A DNA stretch of 64,000 bases from Chitinophagaceae bacterium (GTDB taxonomy: Bacteria > Bacteroidota > Bacteroidia > Chitinophagales > Chitinophagaceae). The position numbers and the translations under genes were made by a program. Under the pieces are notes generated by a model. That model saw only the letters and a list, made by a program, of their open reading frames with translations, made no database searches and was not told where the DNA came from. The first letter of the stretch is position 1. Each line of letters begins with the position of its first letter. Where the stretch lies: assembly GCA_947446645.1 (NCBI GenBank), contig CANFHA010000009.1, positions 137,179 through 201,178 of the forward strand, given 5' to 3'. Below, piece by piece: positions 47,532-56,063 of the stretch.

Positions 47532-49115
47532 ATGGGAAGCGAAATGGTAACCCCCATGAACAAAGAACTTATAATAAACTCATCAGCGGAAGGTGTAGAG
47601 CTAGCCTTATTGGAAGATAAGAAGCTGGTAGAACTTCACTATGAGCGCGGACAGGATCAGTTTGCCGTTGGCGATCTGTACCTCGGCAAGGTGAAGAAAT
47701 TGATGCCCGGTCTTAACGCGGTATTTGTAGATGTGGGCTATGAAAAAGACGCCTTCCTGCACTATACTGATCTTAGCCCATACCTGAAATCTCTTGTAAA
47801 ATTCAGTACACAGTCAGTAGCCGGCAATACAAGCTGGGGCGACGACTTTGGAAAATTTAAGAATGAACAGGAAATACTGAAGAACGGTAAGATAACCGAG
47901 GTATTTACCGGCAAGCCGGAAATAATAGTCCAGATATTAAAAGAGCCGATATCATCCAAGGGCCCGCGCCTGAGCTGCGAAATATCGCTGCCTGGCAGGT
48001 TTGTGGTAATGACGCCTTTTAACGATGTTGTTGCTATCTCCCGTAAGATACATAGCGCAGATGAGCGCAAACGCCTGCAGAAAATAGTGGAAGGTATAAA
48101 GCCGAAGAACTTTGGCTTTATTGTACGAACAGCCGCCGAAGGTAAAGACACTGCCGAACTGCATGCCGATCTGCTGGAACTGGAAAAAACCTGGATAAGC
48201 CTGCAGCACAACCTGAAAGGGGCGAAAGCGCCGCAGATGGTACTAAGCGAGCAGGACAAAACCACTTCTATTCTGCGTGACTTATTGAGCGTAAGCTTCC
48301 AGAAGGTAGTGGTGAACGATAAAAAGATACAGGCAGTAGCCAAAGAATATATCTCGCGCGTATCTCCAGGCCAGGAAGATATAGTGAGCCTGCACAGCGG
48401 CACCGCATCTATTTTTGAAACTTACGGTGTAGCCAAGCAGGTGAAAGCCGCATTTGGCAAGACTGTAAACCTGAACAGCGGCGCCTACCTGATAATAGAG
48501 CATACCGAGGCACTGCATGTAATAGATGTGAACAGCGGCACCCGCCATGCGGAAGCAGGGCAGGAAGCTAACGCACTGGCCACCAACCTGGAAGCAGCAC
48601 AGGAAATAGCACGGCAGATGCGCCTGCGCGACCTGGGTGGTATAATAATAGTAGACTTTATAGACATGAAGCTGGCGGAGAACCGCAAGCAGCTTTATGA
48701 GGCTATGGAGGATATGATGGTGAATGACCGCGCACGCCATACAGTACTTCCGATATCGAAGTTTGGCCTGATGCAGATAACGCGCCAGCGCCTGCGGCCT
48801 GAGCTGAATATAAATACCAGCGAAGTATGCCCTACCTGCAAAGGCACCGGCATGATAGGCCCAAGCATACTGCTGGGCGACGACATAGAAAAAGATTTGA
48901 AGTACATAGTAAACCAGGGCCTGCGCAAGCTAACCCTGCATGTGCACCCGATAGTAGAGGCGTACCTTACAAAGGGCAACATTTTCAAACCATCTATAGT
49001 AAAGAAATGGGCCAAGCAGCATAAGGTAGTAGTAAAGGTAGTGGCCGACAATGAGTCACCGCTTACTGAATATAACTTCTATGATGCGCAGACAGATGAT
49101 TTGATCAAGCTGTAG
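47532..49115 (+). CDS. rng: Ribonuclease G / RNase E-family endoribonuclease
   Basis: A 527-residue cytoplasmic RNase of the E/G family. The N-terminal S1 domain covers about 45-130 (LYLGKVKKLMPGLNAVFVDVGYEKDAFLHYTDL), interrupted by a Bacteroidota-type insertion. Catalytic metal ligands are in LHVIDVNSGTRHAE and IIIVDFIDMKLAENRKQL (the two conserved aspartates). The Zn-link cysteines are in EVCPTCKGTGM. It processes 5' ends of 16S rRNA and degrades mRNA. Three in-frame ATGs (47532, 47544, 47556) are possible; MNKELIINSSAEGVELALL at 47556 matches where homologues usually start. Confidence 0.92.
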   Translation: MGSEMVTPMNKELIINSSAEGVELALLEDKKLVELHYERGQDQFAVGDLYLGKVKKLMPGLNAVFVDVGYEKDAFLHYTDLSPYLKSLVKFSTQSVAGNTSWGDDFGKFKNEQEILKNGKITEVFTGKPEIIVQILKEPISSKGPRLSCEISLPGRFVVMTPFNDVVAISRKIHSADERKRLQKIVEGIKPKNFGFIVRTAAEGKDTAELHADLLELEKTWISLQHNLKGAKAPQMVLSEQDKTTSILRDLLSVSFQKVVVNDKKIQAVAKEYISRVSPGQEDIVSLHSGTASIFETYGVAKQVKAAFGKTVNLNSGAYLIIEHTEALHVIDVNSGTRHAEAGQEANALATNLEAAQEIARQMRLRDLGGIIIVDFIDMKLAENRKQLYEAMEDMMVNDRARHTVLPISKFGLMQITRQRLRPELNINTSEVCPTCKGTGMIGPSILLGDDIEKDLKYIVNQGLRKLTLHVHPIVEAYLTKGNIFKPSIVKKWAKQHKVVVKVVADNESPLTEYNFYDAQTDDLIKL

Positions 49116-49152
49116 TTATTAGTTGATTGTTTGAGTTGTTGACTAGATATTT

Positions 49153-49181
49153 TGCCGGATCCTGTGATCCGGCATTTTTTT
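49153..49181 (+). terminator. Intrinsic terminator of rng
   Basis: GCCGGATC (49154-49161), loop CTGT, GATCCGGC (49166-49173), extended by a T-A pair, then ATTTTTTTG. It lies 38 bp after the stop. Confidence 0.85.
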
Positions 49182-49488
49182 GTTTGGTACGCCAGTTGCA
49201 AACTGGATAAATTGGGTGGGCATGAGCAGGCAATGCTCACAGCCTGGCAACAGACTCGCGCCAACGGGTGATCAGGATTAATGAAAACAGATTTCTTTCA
49301 ATTCATTATCTTTTTTCCATTGGCTTTATCTCGTTTATATTCCTTTCATCAGCATTGTTATAATTTGGTAGGTAGCAGCTATATAAATAAGGGGTTTTTG
49401 ACTACATATAAAATCAAAAATAAAGCGAAGAAAGATGGCTTTCTCCGCATTTTAATTTTCGCGTTCTTTCACCTCTTTGCGTATTTAA
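49182..49488. other. Intergenic stretch after rng
   Basis: 307 bp with no supported feature. A 76-codon frame (49281-49511) overlaps the end of the convergent SnoaL-like gene and has an unlikely composition; it is not called. Confidence 0.5.
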
Positions 49489-49854
49489 TCAATAAAAGAA
49501 TTGCTCAGTGACAATCTTCCCATTCAGCACTTCAAACACAGCAATCTCTTCAAATTTCATACGGGGTTTACCTTTGAAAGTTACCTCCCTGCTCATAGAC
49601 ATGCTAAAATATTTACCGCCGATAACGGGTGCGCTGCATTCCTGGCTGTGTAAGGCTTCCATCATTGCACGGCGTGCTTCTCCTTTGGCCCTTACCGTTG
49701 CCAAGCCCTTAGTAAGCGTGGGAATACCCATGGCAATGGCATGCTCCGGCTCTTTGTTTACTACGTCTTGTGAATAAAGCTCATCCTGAATCTCCATCCA
49801 TTTGTTTTGCTGTGCCAGTTCGTAATATCTGTCGGCTACTTGTTGTGTGGTCAT
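49489..49854 (-). CDS. SnoaL-like / DUF4440-type protein (121 aa)
   Basis: A compact 121-residue cytoplasmic protein of the NTF2-like SnoaL superfamily: TTQQVADRYYELAQQNKWMEIQDELYSQDVVNKEP is the typical first helices, and the strands EVTFKGKPRMKFEEIAVFEVLNGKIVTEQFFY form the sheet with the usual closing 'v..gkI..e.ffy'. Members are ligand-binding or isomerase scaffolds; no catalytic residues can be assigned. It is transcribed divergently from the AraC regulator (100-bp gap) and is a natural target for it. The minus strand carries TAGCTTTG at 49880-49887, an exact -7 box. Confidence 0.85.
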   Translation of the reverse strand: MTTQQVADRYYELAQQNKWMEIQDELYSQDVVNKEPEHAIAMGIPTLTKGLATVRAKGEARRAMMEALHSQECSAPVIGGKYFSMSMSREVTFKGKPRMKFEEIAVFEVLNGKIVTEQFFY

Positions 49855-49879
49855 GATCTGATATTTTTATTTTGTTGCA

Positions 49880-49887
49880 CAAAGCTA
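49880..49887 (-). promoter_or_regulatory. Bacteroidota -7 promoter box for the SnoaL-like gene
   Basis: Minus strand TAGCTTTG matches TAnnTTTG, 25 bp upstream of ATG 49854, inside the divergent spacer with the AraC gene. Confidence 0.5.
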
Positions 49888-49954
49888 GGTATGCGCTCTG
49901 CACCAGCAGTAGCAGAAAGTCCATTAAATTTGCTTAATCGTATTTATTTGGATC

Positions 49955-50875
49955 ATGGATGCTTTAAGTGATGTCTTAGATAGTTTAAAATTGAAGGGAG
50001 TAGTGTACCAAAAGACCAGGTTCACAGCGCCTTGGGGTGTATCTATAGGCAAGGATCAATATTCACAATTCTGGAGGCTATTAAAAGGAACCTGCTTTAT
50101 AAAGGTTCCGGGTGAAGACCCGATAAAGATGAATGAGGGCGATTTCATTTTTGTACCACTTGGTGGAGCCCACCAGATAATGGGAAAGCCGGACAGTGCA
50201 TGTATACCAGCCCCGAAGTTCGTTGAGTCATTGCGTAGCGGCAACCCTATGTTCCAGGGAGATGAAGACGAAACCATCTTAATTGGTGGCCATTTTGAAT
50301 TTACATCGACAGTAATACACCCCTTTGTGCATTCGCTGCCGAAGGTGATAAAAATAAACAGCGGTCAGAACGAGATCAGGATGTGGCTGGAACAGGCAGC
50401 CACTTTTATGAACGCAGAGCTAAGCACTCCCCGTGCGGGCAGCCAGGTAATATTAGGGCGGCTGGCCGAGGTTGTGTTTATGCTCATTATACGGGCTTAT
50501 ATAGAAGAGGCTGATGTAGCACAAGGCTTTCTGCGTGCTTTTAAAGATCCAAGGATAAGCGCATCATTGAACTGCATGCATACTGCACCTGAAAAGGAAT
50601 GGACACTAAGCCAACTTGCTTCAGCTGCAGGCATGTCGCGGTCGCTATACTGCAAGGAGTTTAAAACACTGCTGGGAGAAACTCCCCTTAGTTATCTCAC
50701 CAACTGGCGCATATTAAAAGCAAAGGAAATTTTGCTGGCGAGCAGGGAAAATATCAGCGAGATAGCGGAAAGAGTGGGTTACCAATCAGAAGCGGCATTC
50801 AACCGGCTATTTAAGTCGAAGGTGGGCGAAACACCCGCAAGCTATAGGCGGGCTGCGCTCGCCAATTTCAAATGA
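49955..50875 (+). CDS. AraC-family transcriptional regulator with N-terminal cupin
   Basis: A 306-residue regulator. Residues about 1-180 are an AraC-binding-type cupin (Cupin_6 pattern: WGVSIGKDQYSQFWRLLKGTCFIKVPGEDPIKMNEGDFIFVPLGGAHQI, then ILIGGHFEFTS). Residues about 205-300 are the double helix-turn-helix: LSQLASAAGMSRSLYCKEFKTLLGETPLSYLTNWRILKAKEILL and ISEIAERVGYQSEAAFNRLFKSKVGETPASYRR. It likely senses a small ligand and controls the divergent SnoaL-like gene, possibly also the following 157-residue hypothetical and the alcohol dehydrogenase. Confidence 0.92.
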   Translation: MDALSDVLDSLKLKGVVYQKTRFTAPWGVSIGKDQYSQFWRLLKGTCFIKVPGEDPIKMNEGDFIFVPLGGAHQIMGKPDSACIPAPKFVESLRSGNPMFQGDEDETILIGGHFEFTSTVIHPFVHSLPKVIKINSGQNEIRMWLEQAATFMNAELSTPRAGSQVILGRLAEVVFMLIIRAYIEEADVAQGFLRAFKDPRISASLNCMHTAPEKEWTLSQLASAAGMSRSLYCKEFKTLLGETPLSYLTNWRILKAKEILLASRENISEIAERVGYQSEAAFNRLFKSKVGETPASYRRAALANFK

Positions 50876-50948
50876 ACCTGCCATTAGTTAACTGGCACAT
50901 GTTTTATACCTGCTGATTGAGCGTTGCTGCTCACAGAAAGCAAAAAAT

Positions 50949-51422
50949 ATGGCCGTTCCCCTGATGATGCAATGGTTAATCGGCACCTGGTTTATTTTAT
51001 CGTCGGACGCGCCGATATGGCTAAATGGGGACAAGCTATTGCCCACGCTTAACTATACGTTTGTACAGAAGAAAGACACCTACAAACTGCTGGATGAGAC
51101 CAGATACACAAAAAATGGTAAGAAAAAGGTAATAGCCGGATACGACCGCCTGGCGAAAAACGACCCCTCGGCTTTTGTCTGGAAAGGAAGGGGCATTCTA
51201 TTTTTTGTGACCAGCAAATGGAAGGTGAGCCTGCAAGACAAAGACGGAGCATGGGCGGTGATCCACTATTCAAAAACACTCTTCACACCAGATGGGGTAG
51301 ACATTATATCCCGCAGCCGATCTCTCAACGATAATACGATCAGCCATATACACCAACTAATGATGCAGGATAGGGAACTGGCAAAACATGCGGGTAAACT
51401 GAAGCATATTTCGCAGCAGTAG
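50949..51422 (+). CDS. Hypothetical lipocalin-like protein (157 aa)
   Basis: No signal peptide. The start MQWLIGTWFILSSDAPIWLNG and the order of amphipathic strands (YTFVQKKDTYKLLDETRYTKNGKKKVIAGYDRL, FVWKGRGILFFVTSKWKVS, WAVIHYSKTLFTPDGVDII) are reminiscent of small lipocalin/calycin domains ('G.W.i......n......'), with a C-terminal helix ELAKHAGKLKHI. Not assigned to a family. It sits 73 bp after the AraC gene and 116 bp before the alcohol dehydrogenase on the same strand. Confidence 0.7.
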   Translation: MAVPLMMQWLIGTWFILSSDAPIWLNGDKLLPTLNYTFVQKKDTYKLLDETRYTKNGKKKVIAGYDRLAKNDPSAFVWKGRGILFFVTSKWKVSLQDKDGAWAVIHYSKTLFTPDGVDIISRSRSLNDNTISHIHQLMMQDRELAKHAGKLKHISQQ

Positions 51423-51538
51423 CTGCGTAGAGCTCCTTGTTTTGTTTATCGAGACTAATTTTCTTTTCGACTGCAATAATGTGAAGCAAAGCGGCGAACT
51501 CCTGTAAATACGTGACCTTTGCTGCTCAAAACATAATT

Positions 51539-52582
51539 ATGATCTCAACAAAGGGCTATGCAGCCCAAACCAATACATCAGACCTTGCACCATGGAATTT
51601 TGATCGTCGTGAAGTGGGTGCACACGATGTGCAGTTTGATATTTTATTTTGCGGCGTTTGCCACTCAGACCTGCACCAGATAAGGGATGACTGGTTTCCG
51701 GGTATCTTTCCTATGGTACCGGGGCACGAGATAGTGGGCCGCGTAGTAAAGGTGGGCGATAAAGTGACCAGATTTAAAGTGGGCGACCTGGCTGGCACAG
51801 GCTGCCTGGTAGACTCCTGCGGCCACTGCGACAACTGTATAGAAGACCTGGAGCAGTATTGCCTGGAGGGCGGAACCGGTACGTATAATGCAATAGGGCG
51901 CGAAGATAAAATGCCTACCTACGGCGGCTACTCAAACACGATAGTAGTGAAGGAAGAATTTGTGCTGCATGTATCTGAAAAGGCTGACCTTGCTGCTACC
52001 GCGCCGCTACTGTGTGCTGGCATTACCACCTACTCTCCACTGAGGCACTGGAAGGTAGGCAAAGGCCATAAGCTGGCTGTGCTGGGACTGGGTGGACTGG
52101 GACACATGGCAGTAAAATTCGGTGTCTCGTTTGGTGCTGATGTAACTGTGCTGAGCACATCTTCCGCTAAAGAAGCAGATGCTAAAAAACTGGGTGCACA
52201 CCACTTTGTAGTAACTACTGATGAAGCACAGGTAAACGCCGTATGCGGCACATTTGATTTTATACTGGATACAGTATCGGCAGCGCACGATTTCAATATT
52301 TACCTTTCGCTATTAAAAACAAATGGTACTATGATATGTGTGGGCGCGCCTTCAACACCCGCTTCCATAAGCGCATTCAGCCTGCTGGGCGGGCGCAAGA
52401 GCGTAGCCGGATCGGGCATTGGCGGCATAAAAGAAACACAGGAAATGCTGGACTACTGCGCGGCCAACAACATTATATCAGATATAGAGCTGATAGACAT
52501 AAAGGACATTAAAAACGCTTATGAGCGCATGCTGAAAGGTGATGTACGCTACCGCTTTGTGATTGATATGGCAACGCTGTAA
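51539..52582 (+). CDS. Zinc-dependent NAD(P) alcohol dehydrogenase (CAD/YahK-like)
   Basis: A 347-residue MDR-superfamily enzyme. Catalytic zinc ligands in CGVCHSDLHQIRDDW and GHEIVGRVVKVG; structural zinc lobe CGHCDNCIEDLEQYC; Rossmann motif VLGLGGLGHMAVKFGVSFGADVTVLSTS. The GTYNAIGREDKMPTYGGYS stretch and the ICVGAPSTP loop match the cinnamyl-alcohol-dehydrogenase/YahK branch, which reduces a wide range of aldehydes with NADPH. ATG 51539 is preferred over the in-frame GTG 51512. The sequence GACCTTTG near 51512 resembles the -7 box by one mismatch. Confidence 0.92.
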   Translation: MISTKGYAAQTNTSDLAPWNFDRREVGAHDVQFDILFCGVCHSDLHQIRDDWFPGIFPMVPGHEIVGRVVKVGDKVTRFKVGDLAGTGCLVDSCGHCDNCIEDLEQYCLEGGTGTYNAIGREDKMPTYGGYSNTIVVKEEFVLHVSEKADLAATAPLLCAGITTYSPLRHWKVGKGHKLAVLGLGGLGHMAVKFGVSFGADVTVLSTSSAKEADAKKLGAHHFVVTTDEAQVNAVCGTFDFILDTVSAAHDFNIYLSLLKTNGTMICVGAPSTPASISAFSLLGGRKSVAGSGIGGIKETQEMLDYCAANNIISDIELIDIKDIKNAYERMLKGDVRYRFVIDMATL

Positions 52583-52682
52583 GAAATGGGGATGTTAGTT
52601 GTTTGATACGGACATCACCCTATGGATCCCCCTTTTTCAAATTCATTATTTCCCTACCTTCACAACCCATAATAACACCACA

Positions 52683-53975
52683 ATGAAATATCTACCAATA
52701 CCATCTACACTGTACGAGCAGAACAGGCAGCGCTTTATAAAGAATATGAAGCCTAACTCACTGGCTATATTCCCGGCCAGCCCGGTATTCCCCAAGAGTG
52801 GCGACGGCACCTACGGCTACAAGCCTGATGCTGATGTGCTCTGGCTCAGCGGCATAGCGCAGGAGAAAACGATAGTGGTGCTCTTCCCCGATAACCCGGA
52901 CAAGAATATGCGCGAGGTGCTGGTGCTGCTGCGGCCAAACGAGCTGATGGAAAAGTGGAATGGCCATAAGCTGCGCAAGGATGAGGCTACAGCCATATCT
53001 GGCATAAAGAATGTGCAGTGGCTGGACGGCTTTGACACCATGATACAGGTGATGATGAATGCAGCCGACACCGTATACCTGAACACCAATGAGCATAATC
53101 GCCTGGACACTGAGCTATATCGCACCGACCTCGTATTTGTGCACGAGCTGATGAAGAAATACCCGGTGCATACCTACGACCGTGCCGCACGTATAATGAA
53201 AGGCCTGCGCAGTGTAAAGACGAAGGAAGAAATAGAAGTAACCAAGGTGGCTATAGACATTACCGCCAAGGCGCTGGACCGCGTGCTGAAGTTTGTGAAG
53301 CCCGGTGTAATGGAGTATGAGATAGAAGCCGAGATAACCCATGAGTTTCTGCGCAACAGGGCTACTGGCCACGCCTACGGCTGCATCATAGCATCGGGTG
53401 ACCGCGCACGCACGCTGCACTACGAAGAGAACAACCAGGAATGCAAAAGTGGTGAGCTGCTGCTTATGGACTTTGGCGCTGAGTATGGGAACTATAACGC
53501 CGACCTTACGCGCACCATACCTGTAAACGGTAAATTCACCAAGCGGCAGGCCGAAGTGTATAATGCCTGCCTGGCGGTGCACAACCATGGTAAAAAGATA
53601 CTGAAGCCAGGCATCCAGTTCCAGGATTATGTAAAGAGCATAAACCAGGAGATGGAAAAACAGCTGCTGAAAATAGGGCTTATCACTAAGGAAGATGTAA
53701 AGAACCAGGACCCGGAAAACCCTGCATACCGCAAGTATTTCTACCATGGTGTTACCCACTTCCTGGGCATAGTGGTGCACGATGTAGGCTCTTACATGGA
53801 CGTGGTAAAAGAGGGAATGCTCTTCACCATAGAGCCGGGCATTTATATACCCGAGGAGCAGATGGGCATACGCATAGAGAACAATATCTGGACAACCAAA
53901 ACAGGCAATGTGGATCTGTTTAAGAATATACCGATAACCGTAGAAGAGATAGAAGCGGCAATGAAGAAAAAATAA
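52683..53975 (+). CDS. pepP: Xaa-Pro aminopeptidase (aminopeptidase P)
   Basis: A 430-residue metalloaminopeptidase releasing N-terminal residues before proline. The N-domain (about 1-160) shows GDGTYGYKPDADVLWLSGIAQEKTI. The pita-bread catalytic domain has the five metal ligands: MDFGAEYGNYNADLTRT (two Asp), HGVTHFLGIVVHDVG (His), MLFTIEPGIYIP (Glu) and MGIRIENN (Glu). Length equals E. coli PepP (441). ATG 52683 is selected; the frame is open to 52599 but adds a non-homologous hydrophobic stretch. Its terminator overlaps the coding end of the convergent RDD gene. Confidence 0.93.
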   Translation: MKYLPIPSTLYEQNRQRFIKNMKPNSLAIFPASPVFPKSGDGTYGYKPDADVLWLSGIAQEKTIVVLFPDNPDKNMREVLVLLRPNELMEKWNGHKLRKDEATAISGIKNVQWLDGFDTMIQVMMNAADTVYLNTNEHNRLDTELYRTDLVFVHELMKKYPVHTYDRAARIMKGLRSVKTKEEIEVTKVAIDITAKALDRVLKFVKPGVMEYEIEAEITHEFLRNRATGHAYGCIIASGDRARTLHYEENNQECKSGELLLMDFGAEYGNYNADLTRTIPVNGKFTKRQAEVYNACLAVHNHGKKILKPGIQFQDYVKSINQEMEKQLLKIGLITKEDVKNQDPENPAYRKYFYHGVTHFLGIVVHDVGSYMDVVKEGMLFTIEPGIYIPEEQMGIRIENNIWTTKTGNVDLFKNIPITVEEIEAAMKKK

Positions 53976-53990
53976 GTTTTTGCCTCGGAA

Positions 53991-54485
53991 TTATTGGGCC
54001 GGTTCACCAAAAGTGAACTGGCCTTTTTTAATTACGTGCGTATGGGTGTACTTATCATGCCATGGATAGCCGCCAAATGCACTGAACGGCTCAAAAGGGA
54101 TCATGCGACAAAGCGTCCGCATAAGTGCGTCCTTCCACGTGATGCGGGAAAAGTCATCCTTTACGGCTACGGTACGCGTTATCACTTTGCCCAGCGATCT
54201 TCCTTTTGACGCGCCCTCTATAATGGTGTAAATAATGAGCATGTTCACCATTGCTATGCCAAATGTGTACACCCTGTTGGAGAAGAACTCTGTGATATCC
54301 TCAAGCTGCATGCCCGATAGTGCCAGGGTCATACCTATAAGCGCCCCGATAAGTGCATTGAATGCATAATAAACCACCAGGTCTATAAGGTAATTGGCGA
54401 AACGCTGGCCTTGGGTGGCATATTCAAATGCCGGCTGTTCTGCGGCCAATTCTTCAAAAACGGATGACACTACGTTTTCTTCCAT
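53991..54485 (-). CDS. RDD-family membrane protein
   Basis: A 164-residue protein with the RDD domain: ATQGQRFANYLIDLVVYYAFNALIGALIGMTLAL (first Arg and Asp in the helix) and a second helix YTFGIAMVNMLIIYTIIEGASKGRSLGKVITRTVAVKDD, where KGRSLGK is the family's turn. Three hydrophobic segments suggest an inner-membrane location. The function of RDD proteins is generally unknown, sometimes Na+/H+ transport. The last 10 codons overlap the intrinsic terminator of pepP on the other strand (gene end 53991). Confidence 0.88.
   Translation of the reverse strand: MEENVVSSVFEELAAEQPAFEYATQGQRFANYLIDLVVYYAFNALIGALIGMTLALSGMQLEDITEFFSNRVYTFGIAMVNMLIIYTIIEGASKGRSLGKVITRTVAVKDDFSRITWKDALMRTLCRMIPFEPFSAFGGYPWHDKYTHTHVIKKGQFTFGEPAQ
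53997..54029 (+). terminator. Intrinsic terminator of pepP, overlapping RDD coding end
   Basis: GGCCGGTTCAC (53997-54007), loop CAAAA, GTGAACTGGCC (54013-54023) with one G-T pair, followed by T6. The hairpin lies wholly inside the last codons of the convergent RDD gene. Confidence 0.8.
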
Positions 54486-54588
54486 AAATAGGTGTTTTTA
54501 GTAAACCTAAAGTAATTAATAATATCTCAATATCAATTAATCGGAGTTTTATTTTTTTAGTAGCCTTACCTTAGCAGCAAATTGCTCT

Positions 54589-55509
54589 ATGAAAAAAATC
54601 GGTTTTTTTGCGCTGCTTTCATTAACCACTGTCCAGGTAGCCAGTGCACAATTATATGTAAAGGCAGGCCTGGGATATGCCATACCGCAGTCCGGGCAAA
54701 CCATGGATGGATCTGGTACACCGTATAACGGCTCTACCACAGTGAATACCAATGCTGCTGCAGAAACGTTCAGTATACAATCTGCTTCGTTTTCTACCGG
54801 GGTGCATGGAGCTCTGGGCCTGGGCTATTTGCTAAGCGATCATGTAGGCATAGAGCTGCATGGCGATTTCGGACTATCAACAAAAAAATACACCTATACG
54901 ATCAACAATGTATTAGTGAACGGTGTAGAAAGCAATGTGCAGATATTACAGAAGGCGAAAGGGCTGTTTGTGTTGTCGCCATCGCTGGTATTGCAGACGG
55001 GGGGTGAAAAAGTAAACTTATACTCCCGTTTTGGTGTCGCGCTGCCACTTGGCTCCAGGATTAGTATGGACCAGGTACAGAGCAATCAGCCGGGTACCGG
55101 GGCTACATCTGTTTACGATTTCAGCTTTAAAGTAAAAAACAGTTTTACCCCTGGCTTCAGTGCCGCAGTAGGAGCGAGGTATAAGCTCAGCGATAAGATC
55201 AGTATTTGGGGAGAGCTGAGCATTTTGTCTATGAGCCTGTATATCAAAGAGGCAGACCTGCAGGGCTTTTCGTATAACGGCAGAAGCCAAAACCTGGCCT
55301 ACGTTACCAGCGCGCACGTAATAAAATATACTAAAGATGCAGTGGTAGACAGTAACCAGGGAAATCTGCCCACCTATTCACAGCCATTCAGCAATGTTGG
55401 GTTGAACGTCGGTGTGTCGTTCAATATCTCAGAAAAAAGAAAGAAGGGAGTAAACCGTTTCAGCAGCGATGAAGGTATGGAAGAAAAGAAGCCATATAAA
55501 AGGCGCTAG
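54589..55509 (+). CDS. Outer-membrane beta-barrel protein, unknown function (306 aa)
   Basis: Signal peptide MKKIGFFALLSLTTVQVASAQ. Strong beta-barrel character: LYVKAGLGYAIPQSGQTM, VHGALGLGYLLSDHVGIELHGDFGLSTKKY, LFVLSPSLVLQTGGEKVNLYSRFGVALPLGSRI, SFKVKNSFTPGFSAAVGARYKLSDKISIWGELSILSMSLYI, and the final GLNVGVSFNI before a charged tail (SEKRKKGVNRF...KKPYKRR). The long Lys/Arg tail beyond the last strand is unusual for a barrel. It is convergent with the DUF4293 gene (11-bp gap). Confidence 0.8.
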   Translation: MKKIGFFALLSLTTVQVASAQLYVKAGLGYAIPQSGQTMDGSGTPYNGSTTVNTNAAAETFSIQSASFSTGVHGALGLGYLLSDHVGIELHGDFGLSTKKYTYTINNVLVNGVESNVQILQKAKGLFVLSPSLVLQTGGEKVNLYSRFGVALPLGSRISMDQVQSNQPGTGATSVYDFSFKVKNSFTPGFSAAVGARYKLSDKISIWGELSILSMSLYIKEADLQGFSYNGRSQNLAYVTSAHVIKYTKDAVVDSNQGNLPTYSQPFSNVGLNVGVSFNISEKRKKGVNRFSSDEGMEEKKPYKRR

Positions 55510-55520
55510 ACTTCCGCAAG

Positions 55521-55958
55521 CTACCTGAGCCTGTCCATTGATTTTACCAGCTTGTCATCGCGACGGATGCCGAAAATAGCAAGGATGGTAAAGATGAGCG
55601 CTACTACGGGTAATACTGCTCCTACACCATAGCTGACACCTGTAGGAGGCGGCACCAGCTTATCCAACCCGGTGACACGTGCCAGCACCATGGAGATGAA
55701 CGAGCACAGTGCCATCACATTTGCGAATGACATAGCTACCTGCCGCTTCCGGTTAGTATACATGAAAATACTTACCAGCGGCAGCAATGTAGTGACCACG
55801 GCAACGATCAGTGAAGGATAGTGATCGTTTACACGCAGCGATTTCACAACATCAATACCATTCTCAGTAACATGGTATTGATATAAGCTGAAGTAAAATA
55901 AACCTGCGCCGCAAAGTGCCGCTATTAAAAGCCAGATTGATTGTTTGCGTTGTATCAT
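55521..55958 (-). CDS. DUF4293 family membrane protein
   Basis: A 145-residue protein with the Bacteroidota-specific DUF4293 pattern: it starts MIQRKQSIWLLIAALCGAGLFYFSLYQY and has four hydrophobic helices (IWLLIAALCGAGLF, LIVAVVTTLLPLVSIFMY, VAMSFANVMALCSFISMVLA, VGAVLPVVALIFTILAIFGI) ending in RRDDKLVKSMDRLR. Inner membrane; role unknown. It lies 105 bp before serS in the same direction of transcription. Confidence 0.88.
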   Translation of the reverse strand: MIQRKQSIWLLIAALCGAGLFYFSLYQYHVTENGIDVVKSLRVNDHYPSLIVAVVTTLLPLVSIFMYTNRKRQVAMSFANVMALCSFISMVLARVTGLDKLVPPPTGVSYGVGAVLPVVALIFTILAIFGIRRDDKLVKSMDRLR

Positions 55959-56063
55959 CTTTGTTTAGTGATTGGTAATTAGTCTTAGGTGATTAGGATT
56001 GTTGAATAAAACTACAATTTCTTACTGGTTTCAATCCAAATTACTCATTCCCAATTACAAAGT

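Noticed and set aside
49281-49511. 76-codon plus-strand ORF after rng
   Set aside because: Overlaps the end of the SnoaL-like gene, atypical composition, no promoter box, no recognisable domain.
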